Assembly (NCBI GenBank): GCA_035270925.1
Contig: DATESG010000056.1
Coordinates: forward strand, 1-9,874
Length of the DNA: 9,874 nt
Direction of reading: 5' to 3'
Source: DATESG01 sp035270925
Lineage (GTDB): Bacteria; Bacillota_I; Bacilli_A; RFN20; CAG-826
Shown here: piece by piece, positions 7,171-9,874 of the stretch
How the letters are laid out: the number at the start of each line of letters is the position of its first letter
How positions within the stretch are numbered: position 1 is the stretch's first letter
Program-made: the position numbers and the translations under genes
The notes under the pieces: model-generated
Databases searched by the model: none
Told to the model about the DNA's origin: nothing
The model's input: only the letters and a program-made list of their open reading frames with translations

Positions 7171-7185
7171 TTTTGCTTCCACCTT

Positions 7186-8133
7186 TTATGTGATCAGACC
7201 TTTATTAAATATATCTAAAATCATTTCTACTCCCGCGCCGATTTGAACGTTAGGAATCAGCGGGAGCACTTTTACAAGGCCAAGAATAAGAATGATTAAG
7301 CCTAGGGCAATACGGTAATAACCAAAGCCGGCAAATGTTTTTGATTTGATAAAACTCATAAATATTTTGATGGTGAAAATTGAAACGACAAATGAAATAG
7401 CAATGCCGATTACTAAAACAATAATCGCTTCAAATCCTAAACCATTAGGAATCGTATTGAAACCATCGTTAGCGCTAAATTTAATTAGCTTATACCCACT
7501 CGCGCCGACAATCATTGGAATCGAGAGGATAAAGGAAAATTCAGCGGCACTACTGCGACTAAAGCCAATCAGTAAGGCCGCGACAATCGTTACGCCACTT
7601 CTCGACGTTCCTGGGACTAGTGCTAATACTTGAGCAAGGCCAATAATAAGCGCACTCTTCCACGTAATATCAATTAGCTCTAAATATACCCTTTCTTCAC
7701 TACTATTTCTGTTTCTAAACCATTCAACGACGATAAAGACAATTCCATATATGATTAAGGTAATTGCAATCACAAGCGCGCCAAATAAATATTGTTCCAT
7801 CAAGTCATCGAGTAAGAAGCCAGCGATGACACCCGGCAAGCAAGCAATCGCGACATTGAGAATCAGCATCCATGTTTTTTTCTTTTCTAGTTCACTCTTA
7901 CCTTTGCCAAAGGGCCAAATCTTTTTGAAGAAGGCAATAATAACAGCAAGAATCGCCCCAAATTGAATTACAACAATAAAAAGATTAGAAAATTCGATGC
8001 CGTATCTTGTGCCAAAGCCTAAAAATTGTTCAGCAATAATTAAGTGTCCGGTTGAAGAAACTGGGAGCCACTCTGTGATCCCTTCAATAACGCCAAAGAG
8101 GATTGCTTTTAATACATTAAAAAATAGTTCCAT
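7186..8133 (-). CDS. uppP: Undecaprenyl-diphosphate phosphatase (BacA/UppP)
   Basis: 315-residue multi-span membrane enzyme that hydrolyses undecaprenyl diphosphate to the monophosphate. This regenerates the lipid carrier used for peptidoglycan, teichoic acid and capsule synthesis; overexpression in other species gives bacitracin resistance. Both signature regions are intact: EGITEWLPVSSTGH at 17-30, with Glu17, Glu21, Ser27 and His30, and LVPGTSRSG at 172-180 with the catalytic-site Arg178, followed by FSRSSAAEFSF at 191-201. It is slightly longer than the usual ~265-280 residues, with an expanded loop around 138-152 and an additional C-terminal stretch. The ATG at 8133 follows GGGAG at 8140-8144 with 6 nt spacing. 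It is first in the leftward string, ahead of the GT32 gene, which ties carrier recycling to the glycan genes. Confidence 0.97.
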   Translation of the reverse strand: MELFFNVLKAILFGVIEGITEWLPVSSTGHLIIAEQFLGFGTRYGIEFSNLFIVVIQFGAILAVIIAFFKKIWPFGKGKSELEKKKTWMLILNVAIACLPGVIAGFLLDDLMEQYLFGALVIAITLIIYGIVFIVVEWFRNRNSSEERVYLELIDITWKSALIIGLAQVLALVPGTSRSGVTIVAALLIGFSRSSAAEFSFILSIPMIVGASGYKLIKFSANDGFNTIPNGLGFEAIIVLVIGIAISFVVSIFTIKIFMSFIKSKTFAGFGYYRIALGLIILILGLVKVLPLIPNVQIGAGVEMILDIFNKGLIT

Positions 8134-8163
8134 TTCTGTCTCCCATCGAATATATCTAATTTT

Positions 8164-8191
8164 ACTATAAAAGGCTTAAATACTAAACCTT
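8164..8191 (-). promoter_or_regulatory. Candidate uppP promoter and imperfect operator
   Basis: On the minus strand TATAGT (complement of 8164-8169) is a plausible -10 box about 30 bp ahead of the uppP ATG. The -35 position is poorly conserved. Directly upstream, 8171-8191 is an imperfect dyad: AAGGCTTA, 5-nt spacer, TAAACCTT, with one mismatched pair. It would lie between -10 and -35, where a repressor could act. Both are visible patterns only. Confidence 0.3.
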
Positions 8192-8227
8192 AAACTAATG
8201 CTGTTGACTCTTTTGCCAAACAACAAT

Positions 8228-8263
8228 AAAAAAAATCCTTGCTAGAAGGCCAAGGAATCTTTT
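8228..8263 (-). terminator. Rho-independent terminator downstream of the phosphatase gene
   Basis: On the minus strand TCCTTG (8256-8251) and CAAGGA (8241-8236) form a 6-bp stem with a 9-nt loop, followed at once by eight T (complement of 8228-8235). Upstream A-rich bases (8258-8263) can extend the stem through one T-T mismatch. It would end transcription of the inositol-monophosphatase-family gene, ~110 nt past its stop, and separate it from uppP. Confidence 0.75.
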
Positions 8264-8278
8264 ATCTATTCGTTAATT

Positions 8279-8377
8279 GTTAAAAGCATATTTTCAAGTT
8301 TAACTCAGGGTTATACGTTTTCTTGAATACGGAAGCCACATCAATATATGCCCGAGTTGAAGGTTAATAGCCCTAAC
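8279..8377 (-). ncRNA. Possible structured RNA (long imperfect hairpin)
   Basis: Between the phosphatase stop codon and its terminator the minus-strand transcript can fold into stacked helices. Bases 8377-8366 pair with 8292-8279 (12 pairs including two G-U, two bulged bases). Bases 8358-8351 (AACTCGGG) pair with 8310-8302 (CCCTGAGTT, one bulge). The 40-nt apical part holds TTGA/TCAA and TATAT/GTATA complementarity. An internal loop separates the two main helices. The rod shape recalls 6S-type RNAs, but I cannot match it to any family; it may only be a 3' untranslated region. Bases 8134-8372 contain no convincing gene. Confidence 0.25.
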
Positions 8378-9140
8378 TTGCTTTAGCTATTAATACAATT
8401 AATTCATCGTGAACTCTTTTATTGCTCGCAACAATTGACGTTGGTCCAACTTTAATTTTATTTAAACTTTGACCTTCAATATTGCTAAGTACGCCTCCGG
8501 CCTCTTTAACAAGCAAATAGCCCGCGGCAAAGTCCCAGCTTTGAACAATTAGTTCGACATAGCCGTCCGCTCTTCCAGTAGCAACTTGAACTAAATCATA
8601 GCAAGCACTGCCACTACGACGGATGTCACTAACATTTTCAAAAACATTACGCGCTAGTGTAAAAGTTTTTTTACTAAGATTACGGTTATAAGGAGATGTT
8701 CCAATCATGATAATCGCTTTCTCTAAGTTATTATCACTAACACTAATTCTCTGTCCATTTAAATATGCCCCTTGTCCAATACAAGCTTCATATACATCAT
8801 CAAAGTAAGGATCATAGATTAGGGCAAAGGTTACGATATCGTTTTCGACCAAGGCCAGCGAAATCATCGAAGGATATTGCCGTTTAATATAATTTTGCGT
8901 GCCATCAATTGGATCTAGGAGCCAGTAGAGTGATGAAGTCTTATTCTCTAACTCCTCTTCACCGACGAAATCAATATGTGGATAAACAATTGCTAGTTCT
9001 TCTTTAATACTATTTTCAATTGTCTTATCAATATTTGTCACATAGTTAGCCCGTGACTTTTCTTCGACCTCGAGTTGGCTTCTATTTGTAAAGTAAATAC
9101 GTTGTTTTTTGACAATTTCAATTGCTTGTTTATAATTCAT
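8373..9140 (-). CDS. Inositol monophosphatase family protein
   Basis: 255 residues; a Mg2+-dependent, Li+-sensitive type sugar/nucleotide phosphatase, cytosolic. Metal and catalytic motifs are complete: Lys/Asp of ANYVTNIDKTIE at 31-42, GEE at 60-62, WLLDPIDGTQNY at 73-84 (metal-binding Asp76, Asp79), the RRSGSACYDLVQVATGRADG stretch at 174-193, and SWDFAAGYLLVKEAGG at 201-216 (Asp203). The length is normal for bacterial SuhB/YktC-like enzymes. The substrate within the superfamily (inositol phosphate, 3'-phosphoadenosine 5'-phosphate or fructose bisphosphate) cannot be decided by eye. The ATG at 9140 has only a weak GAGAAA ahead, so translation may be modest. It lies 113 nt downstream of the AraC-type gene on the same strand and ends at a strong terminator. 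Confidence 0.93.
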   Translation of the reverse strand: MNYKQAIEIVKKQRIYFTNRSQLEVEEKSRANYVTNIDKTIENSIKEELAIVYPHIDFVGEEELENKTSSLYWLLDPIDGTQNYIKRQYPSMISLALVENDIVTFALIYDPYFDDVYEACIGQGAYLNGQRISVSDNNLEKAIIMIGTSPYNRNLSKKTFTLARNVFENVSDIRRSGSACYDLVQVATGRADGYVELIVQSWDFAAGYLLVKEAGGVLSNIEGQSLNKIKVGPTSIVASNKRVHDELIVLIAKAS

Positions 9141-9158
9141 AATTATTTCTCATTTCCG

Positions 9159-9177
9159 GATAGGTGGTGATCCTATC
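9159..9177 (-). repeat. Inverted repeat upstream of the phosphatase gene
   Basis: GATAGG at 9159-9164 and CCTATC at 9172-9177 form a perfect 6-bp inverted repeat around a 7-nt loop, 18 nt upstream of the phosphatase start codon. An overlapping alternative, GTGAT...ATCAC (about 9167-9179), competes for the same bases. No T-run follows on either strand, so it is not a typical terminator. An operator or leader hairpin is possible. Confidence 0.35.
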
Positions 9178-9253
9178 ACTTAGCTGGCGATAGCGAGACC
9201 TTGTCATATTGTTTTTTCTACAGTTTGAATGGGGTCCCGACGGTCTATTTTAC

Positions 9254-9874
9254 TCATTCATCGCGTTCCTTTCGACGATATTGTAGCGGTGAGACACCTA
9301 CCGCCTTTTTAAATGAGCTTGAGAAGTGTAGTTGGTTGGAATAGCCAACAAGTTTAGCAATCTCCTTTATCGGATAGGCATCGACTCTTAATAGGTTACA
9401 CGCACGTGTAATGCGCGTGCTAGTTAAAAATTGTTTGGGACTCACACCAGTTACTTGTTTGAAAATATATGCCAGGTAATTGGTCGTGACCCCTGCATTA
9501 GAAGCAATATCACTAATCGTAATATTCAGTTGGAAATTATTGAGGATATAGTCTTTGGCGGCCTTAACATGTCTTTTCGGTTGTGATATTTCATCTTCAA
9601 CGCGATGACCTATTTTGATTAAGTTTGAGACAACTTGATAACAAATGCCAAGGCAGTTCATTCCTAAATAACCACCATCTAGGAATGATTCGTGAAGCTT
9701 TTCCATCAAGTAGCGAATTGTTAGTTCACTGTCATCATGAATAATTGGGTCCTTTATTGTAAGGTTGGCTAATTCCATATATTGTTCAGCGTTGATCCCA
9801 CCAAATCCTATCCAGACGTAAGTCCAAGGATCAAGGGGGTCAGGATAGTAGCGAGGAACTAGAGGTGGCGGAAT
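9254..9874 (-). CDS. AraC-family transcriptional regulator, N-terminus cut by window edge
   Basis: 206 residues are visible and the frame is still open at the right edge. The ATG at 9778 is not the true start, because the 32 codons before it encode DPWTYVWIGFGGINAEQY, a hallmark of the N-terminal cupin sensor domain of carbohydrate-responsive AraC regulators (MsmR/RafR/YesN-like). After a linker comes the DNA-binding domain of two helix-turn-helix units: ITISDIASNAGVTTNYLAYIFK at about 118-139, and YPIKEIAKLVGYSNQLHFSSSFKK at about 167-190, ending in GVSPLQYRRK. About 70-80 residues are probably missing. Such proteins bind a sugar or related ligand and activate nearby operons. The phosphatase gene is just downstream on the same strand; the regulated target may lie beyond the right edge. 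Family assignment is firm, ligand unknown. Confidence 0.95.
   Translation of the reverse strand: MPPPLVPRYYPDPLDPWTYVWIGFGGINAEQYMELANLTIKDPIIHDDSELTIRYLMEKLHESFLDGGYLGMNCLGICYQVVSNLIKIGHRVEDEISQPKRHVKAAKDYILNNFQLNITISDIASNAGVTTNYLAYIFKQVTGVSPKQFLTSTRITRACNLLRVDAYPIKEIAKLVGYSNQLHFSSSFKKAVGVSPLQYRRKERDE

Noticed and set aside
7346..7966. Two plus-strand open frames antisense to uppP
   Set aside because: They are complementary shadows of hydrophobic uppP codons, with no domains and no suitable starts.
8203..8208. Plus-strand TTGACT resembling a -35 box
   Set aside because: No -10 at proper spacing and no rightward gene follows.
8308..8349. Minus-strand 13-codon frame beginning ATGTGGCTTCC
   Set aside because: It has no ribosome-binding site and sits in the loop of the hairpin region; nothing supports translation.
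9254..9778. AraC regulator as a complete 174-residue protein starting at 9778
   Set aside because: The frame continues to the right edge and encodes the conserved DPWTYVWIGF cupin motif, so the gene is longer and partial.

Overview
The window looks like chromosomal DNA from a low-GC Bacillota-type bacterium. Strong AGGAGG-like ribosome-binding sites, AT-rich spacers, some GTG/TTG starts, and UppP/VanZ/GT2 proteins of Gram-positive character support this. TGA serves as a real stop (ends of the VanZ, GT2 and AraC genes) and tryptophan is encoded by TGG, so the recoded Mycoplasma/Spiroplasma lineages are unlikely. A Bacilli, Erysipelotrichia or Acholeplasma-like host is possible, but that is inference. 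I see no rRNA, tRNA, CRISPR array, insertion sequence or phage gene.

Layout, left to right. Bases 1-774 hold two leftward overlapping genes: a GNAT acetyltransferase of the small YjdJ-like type, and an aldo/keto reductase cut by the left edge. A divergent spacer (775-866) separates them from the only rightward gene, a VanZ-like membrane protein (867-1358). Everything from 1403 to the right edge is read leftward.

The core is a compact gene string transcribed from about 8165 down to 1403: uppP (undecaprenyl-diphosphate phosphatase), a GT32-type glycosyltransferase, an ABC exporter ATPase and permease, a membrane GT2 glycosyltransferase, a DarT-like ADP-ribosyltransferase-fold protein, and an AIM24/TIGR00266-family protein. 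Most junctions overlap or nearly touch: 11-14 nt overlaps around the ABC genes and a 4-nt GTGA overlap between GT2 and the DarT-like gene. The first five genes together suggest synthesis and export of a cell-surface glycan or glycolipid. UppP recycles the lipid carrier, the two transferases add sugars, and the ABC-2 pair moves a lipid, glycan or drug outward. The substrate cannot be read from sequence. A second promoter may lie immediately before GT2.

To the right lie an inositol-monophosphatase-family gene (8373-9140) with a terminator at 8228-8263, and an AraC-type regulator whose N-terminal part runs off the right edge (9254-9874).

The most unusual item is the 317-residue protein at 2131-3084. 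Its last ~208 residues align by eye with the whole DarT (DUF4433) domain, including the catalytic-Glu motif. However, it carries an extra ~109-residue N-terminal region, lacks the His of the DarT N-terminal motif, and has no DarG macrodomain antitoxin beside it. It is coupled instead to a membrane glycosyltransferase. A second item is a long imperfect hairpin (8279-8377, minus strand) between the phosphatase gene and its terminator, which may be a structured RNA.
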